Assembly (NCBI GenBank): GCA_905331475.1
Contig: CAJNYU010000783.1
Coordinates: 174,655-238,654 of the forward strand
DNA length: 64,000 nucleotides
From: Rotaria socialis
Lineage: Eukaryota; Rotifera; Eurotatoria; Philodinida; Philodinidae
Direction of reading: 5' to 3'
Positions 1-11,412 of this stretch are shown here, piece after piece (the stretch's first letter is position 1; the number at the start of each line of letters is the position of its first letter). Made by a program: the position numbers and the translations under genes. Below the pieces are notes generated by a model. The model worked only from the letters and a program-made list of their open reading frames with translations, ran no database searches and was not told where the DNA came from.

Positions 1-1
1 A

Positions 2-790
2 CCAGCAAAATTTCGTTCAATTATTACAGTCGGTCTATTAGTTCTTATATGGACACTCGGTCTTCTATTGCCATATCCATTTATTTTTTATACTCACCTT
101 TCTGAAGCTGCCGATATTTTTAATTATAATGCGAGTAAAACTTCTACAAAGGCAATACTAGTCTATTCATGTCAATCGTATTTAACAGAAAAAGAATTGC
201 TTGTTCATGAAATACTTCTATATATCACTGCTTTTATAATTCCATATTCAGTAATTGTTGCATTTTCATTGAAATTACTCAAGTTTTTACGTGTTTGGGT
301 AAAACGCAAAGAACAATTAACTCGTGCAAGTGTAACAAGAAAACGAACGCGCGGTGTTAAACTTGTTTTATGCATTATTTTATCGTTTCTCATATGTTTT
401 ACACCATTTTGGACATTTAAATTTTATACACGTTTTATTGTTGATGAAAATGTTGTACGACGGCCATTATTACAACGTATTTTATCCTATTTACATTTAC
501 TTGTTGTTTTAATTAATCATTTCGAAGGAATACTTAATCCATTATTTTTTATTGTACTAACTGAACGTTTTTGTTTAACATTTTCAAAACGTCGAGAACG
601 AAATTCAAGATTAATAGAAACGCGATCATCTGTTCGTGTAACTAATGGAAGAAAAAAACCAGCAAAACTGTCATTAACGTCAACAAGAACGGCACAAAAT
701 AAGCAACTCAATGGGCTTCTACTATTGAATAATAATAATAATCATTCGGAAAATAGCAGTGGAACTCCAGTAATGCCTGAACCGCTATGA
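2..790 (+). CDS. Rhodopsin-family GPCR, 3' part (TM4 to C-tail)
   Basis: The frame is open from base 2 and ends at TGA 788-790, so the 5' half lies outside the window. What remains reads as TM4 (with W and a following P), TM5 starting near HEILLYITAFIIPYSV, a basic third intracellular loop with several RKR-type clusters, TM6 with the CFTPFW variant of the F-x-x-C-W-x-P motif, and TM7 with NPLFF in place of NPxxY. A Ser/Asn-rich cytoplasmic tail follows. This is the pattern of class A peptide-type receptors acting at the plasma membrane through G proteins. The ligand cannot be told from this half. An internal Met/Leu near base 68 is not the true start. A (TGA)n run follows the stop, and a possible AATAAA signal lies near 1148. 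Confidence 0.8.
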   Translation, partial: PAKFRSIITVGLLVLIWTLGLLLPYPFIFYTHLSEAADIFNYNASKTSTKAILVYSCQSYLTEKELLVHEILLYITAFIIPYSVIVAFSLKLLKFLRVWVKRKEQLTRASVTRKRTRGVKLVLCIILSFLICFTPFWTFKFYTRFIVDENVVRRPLLQRILSYLHLLVVLINHFEGILNPLFFIVLTERFCLTFSKRRERNSRLIETRSSVRVTNGRKKPAKLSLTSTRTAQNKQLNGLLLLNNNNNHSENSSGTPVMPEPL

Positions 791-827
791 TGATGATGAT
801 TTAATTTAATTTAGATCTCATAAACAA

Positions 828-850
828 CAACAACAACAACAACAACAGCA
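828..850. repeat. (CAA)n microsatellite in GPCR 3' flank
   Basis: A run of CAA/CAG triplets lies in the presumed 3' UTR of the GPCR, just after a short (TGA)n run at the stop codon. No coding role is seen. Confidence 0.8.
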
Positions 851-1192
851 AACAAACAATCATAAAGTTATTTATTCAAGGCTTGAAAATAATTCTTGAT
901 AAGCGAACTAAAACTATAGATCTCGGCTAGTAAATATAATTATGTGAACGAATATGTAAAGCATTCCAATCAAAAAATCAAAAATATTTGAAATAGACTG
1001 ATATTAACTGTATTGATATGTATATTTAGAGTTTGTTTATATTGTCGTTCCATGTTAATGGCATATATTATTGAATTGAAAAGTGTCTTTTGTTATTCAT
1101 GAAAGTTTTCCGCATTTGAATTGAAAAATACTTAAACAAATACATATAAATAAAAACAGTGTTGTTGATATGTCGTAAACAGTTTTACAAGA

Positions 1193-1970
1193 AATAAATG
1201 TGGAAACTTCGGATTTCATCCGAGAGTTATGTGTACTGCAAAAAGTGCATGGGATATATGAGTCATTCTAGAATGTCTGAACACCAAAATTATCATGAGA
1301 AATTAGGCAATTTGATTTCTGGATGCAGTTTTTGTGCATTTTGAGACGCTTTTCAGGCGATGTTTCGTTAGAAAGCTACGATTTAGTTCAAAACTAATAT
1401 CAGATTCGGAATCAGCGTTAAAAGCTGAGTCGATTTATATATATTGTGAATAATTCTGAGAAAGATTTATTTTTTNNNNNNNNNNNNNNNNNNNNNNNNN
1501 NNNNNNNNNNNNNNNNNNNNNNNNNNNNNNNNNNNNNNNNNNNNNNNNNNNNNNNNNNNNNNNNNNNNNNNNNNNNNNNNNNNNNNNNNNNNNNNNNNNN
1601 NNNNNNNNNNNNNNNNNNNNNNNNNNNNNNNNNNNNNNNNNNNNNNNNNNNNNNNNNNNNNNNNNNNNNNNNTAAAAACTGAGTCGATTAATATATATTG
1701 TGAATAATACTGAGAAAAAACATTTTTTTTTGAAAAATCTCTGTATCCTCCCCCCGCAGGGATGGTCTGATCAAAAATGACAATTTTTTCGATAACTCAG
1801 CCATTTCTTCACAGATTGCTTTCATCTTCGAACTTGACTGAGACATTGATGAGATCATTCTGTGTACAAAATTTCAGCTCAATCGAATGCAATTGTGAAG
1901 AGTTATCGAATAAACGGCCGGCCGGACACACTGACCGATTTTAGTAGTGTACTCGCTTTTTGAGTACACA
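1193..1970 (-). repeat. Interspersed repeat family A, copy 1 (contains assembly gap)
   Basis: This is the reverse-orientation copy of a roughly 520-bp repeat also present at 5716-6238 and 35832-36188. It ends with a short hairpin at each side: GTACTC/GAGTAC near 1950-1970, and a CTTCGG/CCGAG stem near 1207-1225. A 197-base run of N (1476-1672) sits inside it. The same stretch (CTGAGTCGATT...GTGAATAAT) appears on both sides of the gap, so either a partial duplication or a misassembled repeat lies there. No protein or transposase is encoded. The short conserved open frame starting at an ATGATCTCATC motif is shared by all copies only because the DNA is. Confidence 0.8.
1476..1672. other. Assembly gap (197 N)
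   Basis: This is an unsequenced stretch within repeat copy 1. Nothing can be called in it, and apparent reading frames across it are meaningless. Confidence 0.99.
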
Positions 1971-2153
1971 AAAAAGAAGAAATCTTTCTTTACAATTCAC
2001 ACAGTACATTTATAAATTAAAAAAAAAAGAATTTGTTTTGCTAACCAATAAATGTAAGTTTGATCAGACAGCTTAAAACCAAGTTTAAATTTAAAATATG
2101 AAAAATTCTCCAAGTTGTAGGTTACATTCATCATAATTTCACTTTAACAAACA

Positions 2154-4007
2154 TTAGAATGCTTCGACTTGAGTTTCGGGAAGTAATGCAATAAGTCTCT
2201 GTAAAATAGTTACATCTGGATGGCCCAGCGGTAAATATGCTTGTCGAATGTCTAATGCTTTTTGATAAAATTTCCGTGCTTCAATTGGTTTTCCTTCTTG
2301 ATTGTGTATTGAACCTAGATTATAATAGCATGAACTTTTAAGTTCTTCTTTTAATATGCTACTTTCTGGATAATTTTCAACGATTTCTAAAGCACGAAAT
2401 CCGTGTGTTAGTGCATGATCAAATTGACTTTGTTCTTCATAAACTAATGCTTTATTTGAATATAATGGTACTAGACAAATATGATCTTGTAGATCACAAT
2501 TGGGTATATGAAGGCGTCCAATCTTTCGCACATTTGTATATTCTTCCAATGCCTTTTCATATTCACCTATACCATCATAAATAATACCCATATTATAATG
2601 TAAAATAATTGCTCGAAGTGCTTGAGGATTATCAGATAGGGCTTGTTTAAATAATTTAGTAGTTGATTTAAATAGATGTAATCGACTCATAATTGTATAA
2701 CCAACATCGGTTAAATTGACATCGTCGATATTGTTTGTGTTTATATTTTGTGTTAGTTTACTGTATTTTTGATCATTTTTATTAAGTAATGTCATGTGTA
2801 TGATCCATGCTGACGATACATTAATAAGTTTTTCAATTTTATTAATACGGTATACACTAAAAATTGATATGAGATATTCTCTTTCATGAACAAACTGACT
2901 TTTAGCACCAATATTAGCGTATGGAACAATTGATTTCTTTGTTTCATCAATATGAATTTGAAAAACTACGCGAACTGTATTACCATTTGATACGACTACT
3001 TTTTGTTGGTCAATATACATGACTGCAATACTTAGTTCAGGATTTGCAGATACAAATTGATTGATTGACACTAATCCACCAATATTTTGTTTGATTTTAT
3101 CAAAGTCATACTCAGATAAGAATTGGCCAAAGAAAAGATTAAGTGGTTCATTTCCTATTCTTTGAACATCACTTGTTTCTAATAGTTTTGAATCTAAATC
3201 TTTTATGAATCGATGCATGGAATATAAAGCATAAAGATCATTTGTTCGTAATGCTCTAATAATAATACCTTGCAAAAAATAATTTTTCGTATACCAATAT
3301 ATAGGATTATATTTTGCATAATTTAAGTCGAAATTATTGATTAATTCCAATTGATGATCGGTTCTATATTCATTTCGACAATAATTAATCATATCTTGTT
3401 TTCCATGATCAGATGAATTCATATTCAATACAATTGCTCTATTGATCTTTGAATAAAATAAAAAAATATTTTTTTTTTCTATTTTTACTGGATCCGTTTC
3501 CATAGTGATAAGATCAAATTCAATTCGATCGTACTCAGCTGATGATCGTGCCATTACATGCTGTTTTAATGATTCGCATATTTCATTGATTTCCGTACAT
3601 ACACCGCGAACTTTTGGATAATGTCTTGACCATGCAAGATGCTTTTCTTTTTGAATACAAAATATGTAAATTGAATGCATTTGTTCATAATTGTGAATTT
3701 TTGGTACAAGTTCTTGGCCCATGCCGCCTGATGCAAGTAAACATACATTATTGGCATCTTTGATAAAGTCTAGACAGGCATTGGATTCATTGAATGTATG
3801 TACAAGTTGTCGATTTGGATTTAGAACACATGCTAATTGTTTTATAGTATTTAAATAATCGTCGATATTACTGTCGGTACCAATCGCTGCGTCGCACCAA
3901 ACAAATACGAATGACTTTTCAAATGTTTCAATCCATTTTACGTCGAAAACATCCAGACATTTTACAATATTTTTGCCTTTATTCTTCGGTCCTGGTGTAT
4001 TGCCCAT
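2154..4007 (-). CDS. ADP-ribosyltransferase domain / TPR protein (bdelloid-type)
   Basis: A single 617-codon exon from ATG 4007. Residues about 20-155 form a globular domain ending in PKVRGVCTEINEICESLKQ, which I recognise from a large rotifer family that precedes an arginine-type ADP-ribosyltransferase domain. That domain spans about 200-400: the R motif is in IIIRALRTND (about 250), a weak S region is at GGLVSINQFVSANPELS (about 312-326), and an ExE motif is present as HEREYL (about 373-378). Three TPR-like helical pairs (about 460-600, for example YNMGIIYDGIGEYEKALEEY) close the protein. Family members would transfer ADP-ribose from NAD+ to Arg. The ExE here suggests activity, but the usual STS triplet is degenerate. 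No signal peptide, so probably cytosolic. The substrate is unknown. Confidence 0.85.
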   Translation of the reverse strand: MGNTPGPKNKGKNIVKCLDVFDVKWIETFEKSFVFVWCDAAIGTDSNIDDYLNTIKQLACVLNPNRQLVHTFNESNACLDFIKDANNVCLLASGGMGQELVPKIHNYEQMHSIYIFCIQKEKHLAWSRHYPKVRGVCTEINEICESLKQHVMARSSAEYDRIEFDLITMETDPVKIEKKNIFLFYSKINRAIVLNMNSSDHGKQDMINYCRNEYRTDHQLELINNFDLNYAKYNPIYWYTKNYFLQGIIIRALRTNDLYALYSMHRFIKDLDSKLLETSDVQRIGNEPLNLFFGQFLSEYDFDKIKQNIGGLVSINQFVSANPELSIAVMYIDQQKVVVSNGNTVRVVFQIHIDETKKSIVPYANIGAKSQFVHEREYLISIFSVYRINKIEKLINVSSAWIIHMTLLNKNDQKYSKLTQNINTNNIDDVNLTDVGYTIMSRLHLFKSTTKLFKQALSDNPQALRAIILHYNMGIIYDGIGEYEKALEEYTNVRKIGRLHIPNCDLQDHICLVPLYSNKALVYEEQSQFDHALTHGFRALEIVENYPESSILKEELKSSCYYNLGSIHNQEGKPIEARKFYQKALDIRQAYLPLGHPDVTILQRLIALLPETQVEAF

Positions 4008-4962
4008 GTGAAGAAAATATACTAATCGAGATGCGTTTTGTTTTGTTACCTATGACAATTGTAGCTGTTTATCGTGTGTGTTTTTGATGAATGAAATTCG
4101 CAATGCTGTGTTGTTTTAAAAAGAAGTAGGAAGAGAATGAATGAAAAAAAAATGACGACTGGATTTATAGTCTCGCTGGGTGTCGTGGAATGTTCTCTTT
4201 ACTCAATAGGGTCGCATATTTTGCTTTTCGAACGCTAGTCGAAAGAAAAAGCATACATGATTATTCGCTATTCTAGCAGCTTGAATCATGTTTCTATGAT
4301 TTTTATTCGATGTTTTTGTCACATCAAAACAATGAAGAAAGCAAAAGCAGTGCATCATAGAAAAGCAAAAATAACGAAACACTGAGTCATGAAATAAAGC
4401 AAGAAAGACGCGAAACTCACCTATACTCTTGCGAAAGCATTAAAAGTAAATTGAATGATTTTTTACTATATTTGCGAATTTGTTGTGCTGCGACAAATGT
4501 CAAGTGAGAGCACTCAAAATAGATTAATTATCGTAAAAACCATTCTCTAATTTGATATTATGTTTCATTGGAAGCATGATATTCGACAGAAGTTTATTCA
4601 GTAAACTATGTATTACTTTGAATGTTAAAAATAAGTCTTTTAAATAGATTTCTTCTATTATTTTTATATAACAGAATACAAAATTTTCCTCTAATTTTTA
4701 TACAGTACTCATCAACATTTTTGTAGAATTCAGTCTGTTAAAGCCAACAGTATTTCTTTGATAAGAAAATGACATATATAGATTTCGAGTAATGATGAGA
4801 ATGAGCCGAACGCATTTTCTTTTCTTGTCTTCACGTTTTTGAATAATATATCTAGTCGTTTCAAATAAATTTGTTTTAGACATATTGTAACAATCTTTTC
4901 ATTGTGAAATGCAGAATGATTAGCTTTATAATTCATCAAGAAAGCCTACGACGGGAATTCAA
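4008..4962. other. Intergenic, no gene seen
   Basis: AT-rich sequence upstream of the ADP-ribosyltransferase gene. Both strands carry frequent stops, and no domain, tRNA or repeat copy is recognised. The promoter of that gene should lie in the first few hundred bases, but no distinctive motif stands out. Confidence 0.5.
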
Positions 4963-5139
4963 ATGCGTCTAGCGCATCTAGCTCTTATAGCCTCAATACT
5001 TATTTATATCGTTTTTGATCTTGTTTGTAATTTGGCCAAAAAAACAAATGTATGTTTTTTTTATCAGCATTATTTACTTGATATGAAAAATCGATTAGTT
5101 CGGCATATAGCAAATTTATCTATAGAACCAAGAAAATAA
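4963..5139 (+). CDS. Possible small secreted peptide (58 aa)
   Basis: An ATG opens a 58-codon frame ending at TAA 5137-5139. It begins with a signal-peptide-like stretch (MRLAHLALIASILIYIVF, about residues 1-18, followed by DLVC), then LAKK, which could be a dibasic cleavage site, and a short polar tail ending in EPRK. No family is recognised and no intron is evident. It could be a genuine peptide gene or chance, since short ORFs of this size do arise in AT-rich DNA. The hydrophobic start plus dibasic site is the only positive evidence. Confidence 0.25.
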   Translation: MRLAHLALIASILIYIVFDLVCNLAKKTNVCFFYQHYLLDMKNRLVRHIANLSIEPRK

Positions 5140-5715
5140 AATATTCATCGAGTAGTAGTTTTGAATGCTTAAAATTGATCTCCGATGAATGTAACCTTTC
5201 AGGTAAAAAGTTAGACGATGCGAAAATAAGGCTGTCATGTTGAAAGGGCCAAAGTTTGACAGCGATTAGTTTACACTATGAATCACAGTAGTGTGTGCAT
5301 GTTTTTCTTGTACTGATTTCGATTTTGTTTTTCATAACTGCAGTTCGAAATCTTCTAATGGCGTAGAACGAAACATTTTGGATTAATATTGAAACTATTA
5401 GAGCCTCATGTATTTACCATGTTTGAATTTCTAAAAGATTTTTGAAATATTTTCAAAGCTACATTTCCTATGGAATAGTAAAAAATAACATCATTAAAAC
5501 ATGTCAAAAAAATATCATTAAAAGTAACCCGATCAGTAGCATTCAACCGCGAGAAAAAAGAACGCAAAAAAGAAAATACCTATTTCAATTTCGAACTGCT
5601 AATGACTTATATAAAACAACTAAGAAACAATTTACCTTGAAAATTTAAACATTTTTCTTTAGACTAAATGATTTAAAATTATCTACCATTCTATTGGCAA
5701 TATATATTGTGTTTT
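5140..5715. other. Intergenic, no gene seen
   Basis: AT-rich spacer before repeat copy 2. A 68-codon frame at 5442-5648 is Lys/Asn-rich with no recognisable domain and is treated as chance. Confidence 0.5.
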
Positions 5716-6238
5716 TGTGTACTCCAAAAAAAAATGAGTGCACTCTAGATTCGGTCAGTGTGTCCGGCCGTTAACACGATAACGTTTGAAAGCCTCATCC
5801 AATTGTCATGAAATTTTGTACACAGAATGATCTCATCAATGTCTCAGTCAAGTTCGAAGATGAAAGCAATCTGTGAAGAAATGGCTGAGTTATCGAAAAA
5901 ATTGTCATTTTTGATCAGACCATCCCTGAGGGGGAGTACAGAGATTTTTCAAAAAAAAATGTTTTTTCTCAGTATTATTCACAATATATATGAATCGACT
6001 CAGTTTTTAACGCTGATTCCGAATCTGATATTAGTTTTGAACTAAATCGTAGCTTTCTAACGGAGCATCGCCTGAAAAACGTCTCAAAATGCACAAAAAC
6101 TGCGTCCAGAAATCAAATTGCCTAGTTTCTCATGATAATTTTGGTGTTCAGGCATTCTAGAATGACTCATATGTCCCATGCACTTTTTGCATTACACATA
6201 ACTCTCGGATGAATTCCGAAGTTTCTACATTTATTTTA
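5716..6238 (+). repeat. Interspersed repeat family A, copy 2 (fullest copy)
   Basis: About 523 bp. It opens with TGTGTACTCC, an A-run, then GAGTGCAC (an imperfect hairpin), followed by the conserved CGGTCAGTGTGTCCGGCCG block. It closes with a second hairpin (AACTCTCGG/CCGAAGTT) and an AT-rich tail TTTATTTTA. There are no terminal inverted repeats between the two ends and no coding capacity. The ends-with-hairpins design and lack of inverted termini recall Helitron-like or other non-autonomous elements, but the diagnostic CTRR terminus is not visible. Confidence 0.85.
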
Positions 6239-8195
6239 GTTTAAAATATGTGTTTTAAACTGTTCTCAATGAAATATCGCACAGAATTTATTATTACTAC
6301 ATATCGACTGAAAAAGCATATTTTGAGAAAATCTTGAGGTCGCAAAATTTCAAAGAAAAAAAACGAAAAATCTGTGCATAAATGTAAAAGAAAATTTAGA
6401 CGAGCAAAGGTTCAATTTCTCGTAAATATCTGTTTTGATTATTGTTTTCAACTTTTATTAACACGAAAATGTAGATGTTTCTTTTGAAATTGCGATCAAA
6501 AAAATTTAAAAGTCAGGTATTGAAAAAATTTTATATATCCAATAATTTTACCCTTGACTCCAAGTATTTATTTATAACTCCGGAATACAGAACGAAATTT
6601 TTTTTCTAAACGTGATATTCTACAAGACAATCACTATCTCTACCTTGATTGCTCTTGAATATCATATAAAAGATATAAAATCATGGATGTATCGAAAGTA
6701 AAACGTTTTACATTCGCGTAGAAAATTTCTCTGGTTTGGAATAAAAATAAAATTTGTGAGATTTTCTCCTGTGTCTTCCTGTTCTGACATTGAAGTCTAT
6801 TTTCAAATTTGTACAGACAAGGAGTTAAAATTGGTAGGCGCAAAGATCTACATCTGAACCTGTATTAAAAAGTCTTTGAAAAAAGAAACAAAATAAAGAA
6901 AAAGAAATCTTACGCATTTTATTTCTTATTAAAAACAAAAAGTTTCAACTCAGAACAAAGTGTTTTTGCTGTTGATGCATCACCAATCTAATATTTTATA
7001 AATTAAATTTACGAAATAATAAAGGGAAAGTTAATTTTGATACATTAAAGTATCGTGAGAACTATTCTAACATAAAACGAAGTTGAATAGCACTATGATG
7101 ACAATGATTGACCCTCGCCACATATTTTAACATTCGTCAATTTTATATTTTGATAGAAAACATAAAGAGCTGGACTGTTTTGATAAAATCGACAGAAACA
7201 AAATCAGATAGTCGCTCATTGTTATTTTATTCGCCATAAACACGACTTTAACGCATTCTACTAGCAGCTTTCTGTCCCCTGCTAACAAAACAAAAGATAC
7301 TCACACTATTTCATGTTTTCATAAGCTGATGATATATTAGAATTTAATTATGAATACATTTAATTTATGTATCAAATTCATGATTTACATGAGTGCATCG
7401 TTTTATTTGATGGCTAAACACTATAAAGAAAGGGTTGAAGTCAACTTGATAATGTTTTCATTCTATGAAATTTACATATTTTGATCATTTTTATGATAAA
7501 CCCCTACACAGAATAGAAGCCCACTGCGATGTTTAGTTAATTCGGCAATGTTAGTTTCATATAATTATTAAGATTAAAACGAATAATGATTCTTCTAATA
7601 GTTGATATTTTAGATGGAATCAAATAATGTATTATATATATATATCTTTAAGCTCTTGTAATAATTTTCACACTCTCATAGAGAGAACAAATGTATCTAC
7701 TAACTAGACGCGCCAAACATAACATAGTTCAATTTCAAAACGCGACAAAGAAAAAGCGATAAAGACGAGAGAGAGAAAAAGAATATATAGCGAGAAACTC
7801 GCGCGAAATCAGAAACAAGACATGTGACGACACATGGTGGCGTCACACCCACCTTCTGGGTTAGATTTATCCGTTGAGAATCAAGGTTTACTTCATGAAA
7901 AATGAACTAAAACCGATGGCAAATGACAGGATGAATGTTTTTCTATCAAATAACGCAAAAACTGGCATCAGAGCATGCTTTGTTACAAAATTATAGCTTG
8001 TGGAACAGACACATCACCCACGGGCTTCTATTCTGTAGGGGGGTTTACATAGGTTTTCTCTTTTTTTGCTCGTATGTGTCACTTTAATTTCGTTCTTTTT
8101 CTTTTATAATGTTTATTAAGCTTTTCTTCACCTACTTACCTTCACTCAATAGCTTTCATCCCGTCTATGACATTCGATAAATGATTCATTGCCTC
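6239..8195. other. Intergenic, no gene seen
   Basis: About 2 kb of AT-rich DNA between repeat copy 2 and the foldback element. Reading frames are short and show no domain on either strand. A GA-rich stretch (about 7750-7790) and a short TA run (about 7635) are the only compositional features. Confidence 0.5.
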
Positions 8196-8514
8196 CCATG
8201 TCGTGGACGTACGGCGGGAAACGGCCGGAAAGCACAGGAAAGCGCTGGAAACTGGAAGCAGTATTCCAGTTGGAAGTTACCGGATTTTCTTCCTGTAGAT
8301 TCCGATCAACTTCCAGATGTAAAACACAGAAAACTGACCGGAAAACACAGGAAACTGACCGGAATCCACAGGAAAAAAATCCGGTAACTTCCAACTGGAA
8401 TACTGCTTCCAGTTTCCAGTGCTTTCCCATGCTTTCCGGCCAGATACGGTGATTTTTCCGCATCTTTCCGGCCGGTTCCTACAGTATCCGTCCTCCGGAA
8501 TCATTGACCTGGGC
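8196..8514. mobile_element. Foldback (long inverted repeat) element, copy 1
   Basis: A strongly palindromic, relatively GC-rich island. The left arm (from CCCATGTCGTGGACGTACGG, through GGAAACTGGAAGCAGTATTCC and a GTTACCGGATTTT block) is repeated in inverted form in the right arm, ending GACCTGGG. The arms face each other around a centre containing the tandem motif AAACTGACCGGAA near 8330-8362. The right arm carries an extra segment, so the arms are unequal. A related copy lies at 40613-40890. No transposase is encoded and no clear target duplication is seen. The overlapping ORFs in several frames here are by-products of the repeat. Confidence 0.8.
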
Positions 8515-11412
8515 TTGCATCTGCAATATTAACAACCTTGAACTTTGCATTCTTTCACAAAGACAACCGTCGCAATAAACACAAAGGTTGAAATTTTATT
8601 GTCAAACAGCAAAAGTTTTGATCATCATATATTCTTCTGGATAAGTTCATCATTCGCCACTTGATTCTTGTAGCACATTATAGTTCAGACATCAATATTA
8701 ACTGATGTGTTTTATCAGAGTTTTGTGTTTTTACTTAAAAATACGAATATTCAATATTGCTTTGCCGAGTAACTCTTGATAATGTATAACCGAGGTAATT
8801 TTAGTGAGAAGACAAGAATGAGAATAAGCTGTAAACTCTCTTAAGAATAATAAAGAAGCATTTCTGTTAACGATGAATTACACAAGAAGCTGATAGAAAT
8901 TGATCATGAAAAGTAATACTCATCGTCGATTTGAAAAGGCATTCTAATTTATCAAAAACAGTATTTAAACGAACAGCATGTGAATTGATGAATATATCAT
9001 CAATAATTTTTTCAATGTTTATTAAATGACAACAACAGCAGCAAGCACTTTAATTCTTCTAACTCAAAACAATCTCATGTATGCATGAAATTAGGTACTG
9101 ACATATTCCAAAATGTTTCTGATGAAAACTATTTGACGGCCGGGTAAAAATCTATTTTCGAATGATCATTTGTGAAATCTTGTTTTTAAAATTGTTAATC
9201 CAATGATGGCAATGATCGGGTCAGAAGTTCATGTATATATAAATAAATAACAATTTGCACGTATCAGTTTTACTTCATTTTCTGATTAATTAAAAGCTTT
9301 ATTTATATTTTATGCTTGAAATTTGTGCCATCTCAGTGAATACTCTATATTGCGTTGAATGCTTTTTCCTCTTCCGCTGTCTTAATGAGATGTATAATAC
9401 AGACGATTATGAAAGAGCTTTTTATTTTAGACTCAAATACTTTCATTATCACAAGATCTTGCTTGAAATTTCATTGTTCATGAAAATATTTTATTTTTCA
9501 AGGAATATAAGATGAAAACATTTAGTAATAATCACAATATGATAATCAAATCCTTATCTATTGAAATACAATCCAAAACGATTGTTGAAGGATAATAGTA
9601 ACCGTTCTAATTAGTTCCCTCGCTTATCTCACAGACTGTACACTAATAACAGCTTAATATAGTGTAGGATCCATTTCCCTATTATATTTCTTGATGACTA
9701 AGCCAGAACAATGTAAATAAGTATATTACGAAATAAGTCGATTAAAGAAATCCTTCGATGACGATTTACAGCCATTATATAATATTACCCATTTAAAACC
9801 TATCAAAATCATATTGACCATTTGTGTTCCTAAAAAATTCTATGTGCCAATTTTTATTCAATGAGCTATCTTTTGACAATGCATACCACTTATTACTTTC
9901 TAATTTGCATCGAATTGGAACGTAATGTTATTGAAAATCTCACGTGAAGTCTTTTTCTACTACTGTCTATTGTATTATAAACATACATCGCAGTGTTTTG
10001 ATAAATCCCGAGGGGACGTTCTTTGCAAATAATTTTTTTCACTGAAATCCTGACAAGCGCTGCGATGTATGCTTATACAGCAAAAGTCCTCATTCTACTA
10101 TCTGAATTCTAAGATTATATTTTTATTAAAATATTCTCTCTTAACTTCATTATGATAATCAGTAATTAATGTTCTTACAAAATCATATTCTCTAGAGTAC
10201 TCCGTTTCAAGTACTACTTTAATTCGACTAATAATAGCTCATGGATGTCATTGTCGTCTAGTAATCTGCATATTCAATATTGAAGTAATAATGAAAAAGA
10301 CTAATTTCGCAAGAAGAACTAATAAGAAATATAACAACTTTCTCTCAAGCAGCAGTATATTTCCAATTCATCAGAAGTAAAAACTCTATACTATCACTGA
10401 ACAAGTTTTCAAGTTTTATCAAAGCATTTCAAGTAAATCTCCTTAATTGATCATATATCGATCACATCTAACTGATCGATGAATACCTTGAAAAGCTTTC
10501 GAGCTAGTAGCTTGTAACTACGAAGATATTGCACTGTTACAATATTTTTTATCACAATCAAATGGTCCCCATCCCTCAGAAACATAGAGAAAGTTGATTT
10601 ATTGAATTTCAACTTGACATTGTGTACTGTAGTCAGATCTGAATGGTAAGAACTAGCTATCAAAGTTTCACATCTCTTCGATGTTCTTATCTACCGAAAC
10701 AAATATGATAGAACCGGATGTTCCGCATCATCTCTATATATCGGCTCATTACATGTTCATATTTCTGAATCGAAATATTGAAAAGACCTAAACTTTTGAT
10801 GATAAACTCATTCTCACTTAGATCGAACGCTGTACTAAGTTTTAAAATAACATTTTAGAATCAATTTATCTTCAATTTTTGAGTCGACATACCCATTCTG
10901 CAAAAAGAAAGCTACCGTAACAACCTAGTATCAAAGTAATAAGAAGTAAGTATCTCGAAATCTTGCTAGAATAATTACAGCTCATAAGTTTTCGTATGAT
11001 AGATATAGTTTCGGTTCGAAACGATAGGTCAACTAGACATTTTTCCTCTTTAGGTATATAACAGAATAGCGTGATCAATCTGAAAATACTACATATGAAA
11101 TCGTTCAAAACTAAAGTTTCTATTCTATGAAAGCTATTTAATTTTTTAACAATACATTACGCTTAGATGAATATTTTAAAAGTTAAAAATTTATTATCGA
11201 AGATTAATGTATTTCATGCAATTACAAAACTTCACTTGTTCATGCTATTTAAAAAAATCATGAACCATTTGAATTCCTTTAGTATCAAAAATTTTGTTCA
11301 GCTTTCATGATCTTCCAATGTTTATTTTTATCAAAGCGTTTTGATCATCTTTACAGTCTTTTGATTTCCTTATTACATCCGTGAGAAAAAGAAAATAATA
11401 GTATAAGTCATT
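8515..11412. other. Intergenic, no gene recognised
   Basis: Nearly 3 kb without a recognisable gene. Frames at 9312-9515 (+), 10451-10663 (-) and 10872-11108 (-) are 67-78 codons long, show no family features and have no convincing splice partners. Distant 3' UTR of the neuropeptide gene may occupy the last few hundred bases. Confidence 0.45.

Noticed and set aside
1446..1682. ORF spanning the N gap
   Set aside because: Almost entirely undetermined bases.
5827..6045. 72-aa ORF, with a similar one at 35953-36192
   Set aside because: Conserved only because the repeat family A DNA is conserved; frames diverge after the shared block and there is no domain.
8146..8504. Overlapping ORFs on both strands (68-105 aa, Glu/Arg/Pro-rich)
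   Set aside because: They are shadows of the foldback element; similar frames arise on both strands from the inverted repeats.
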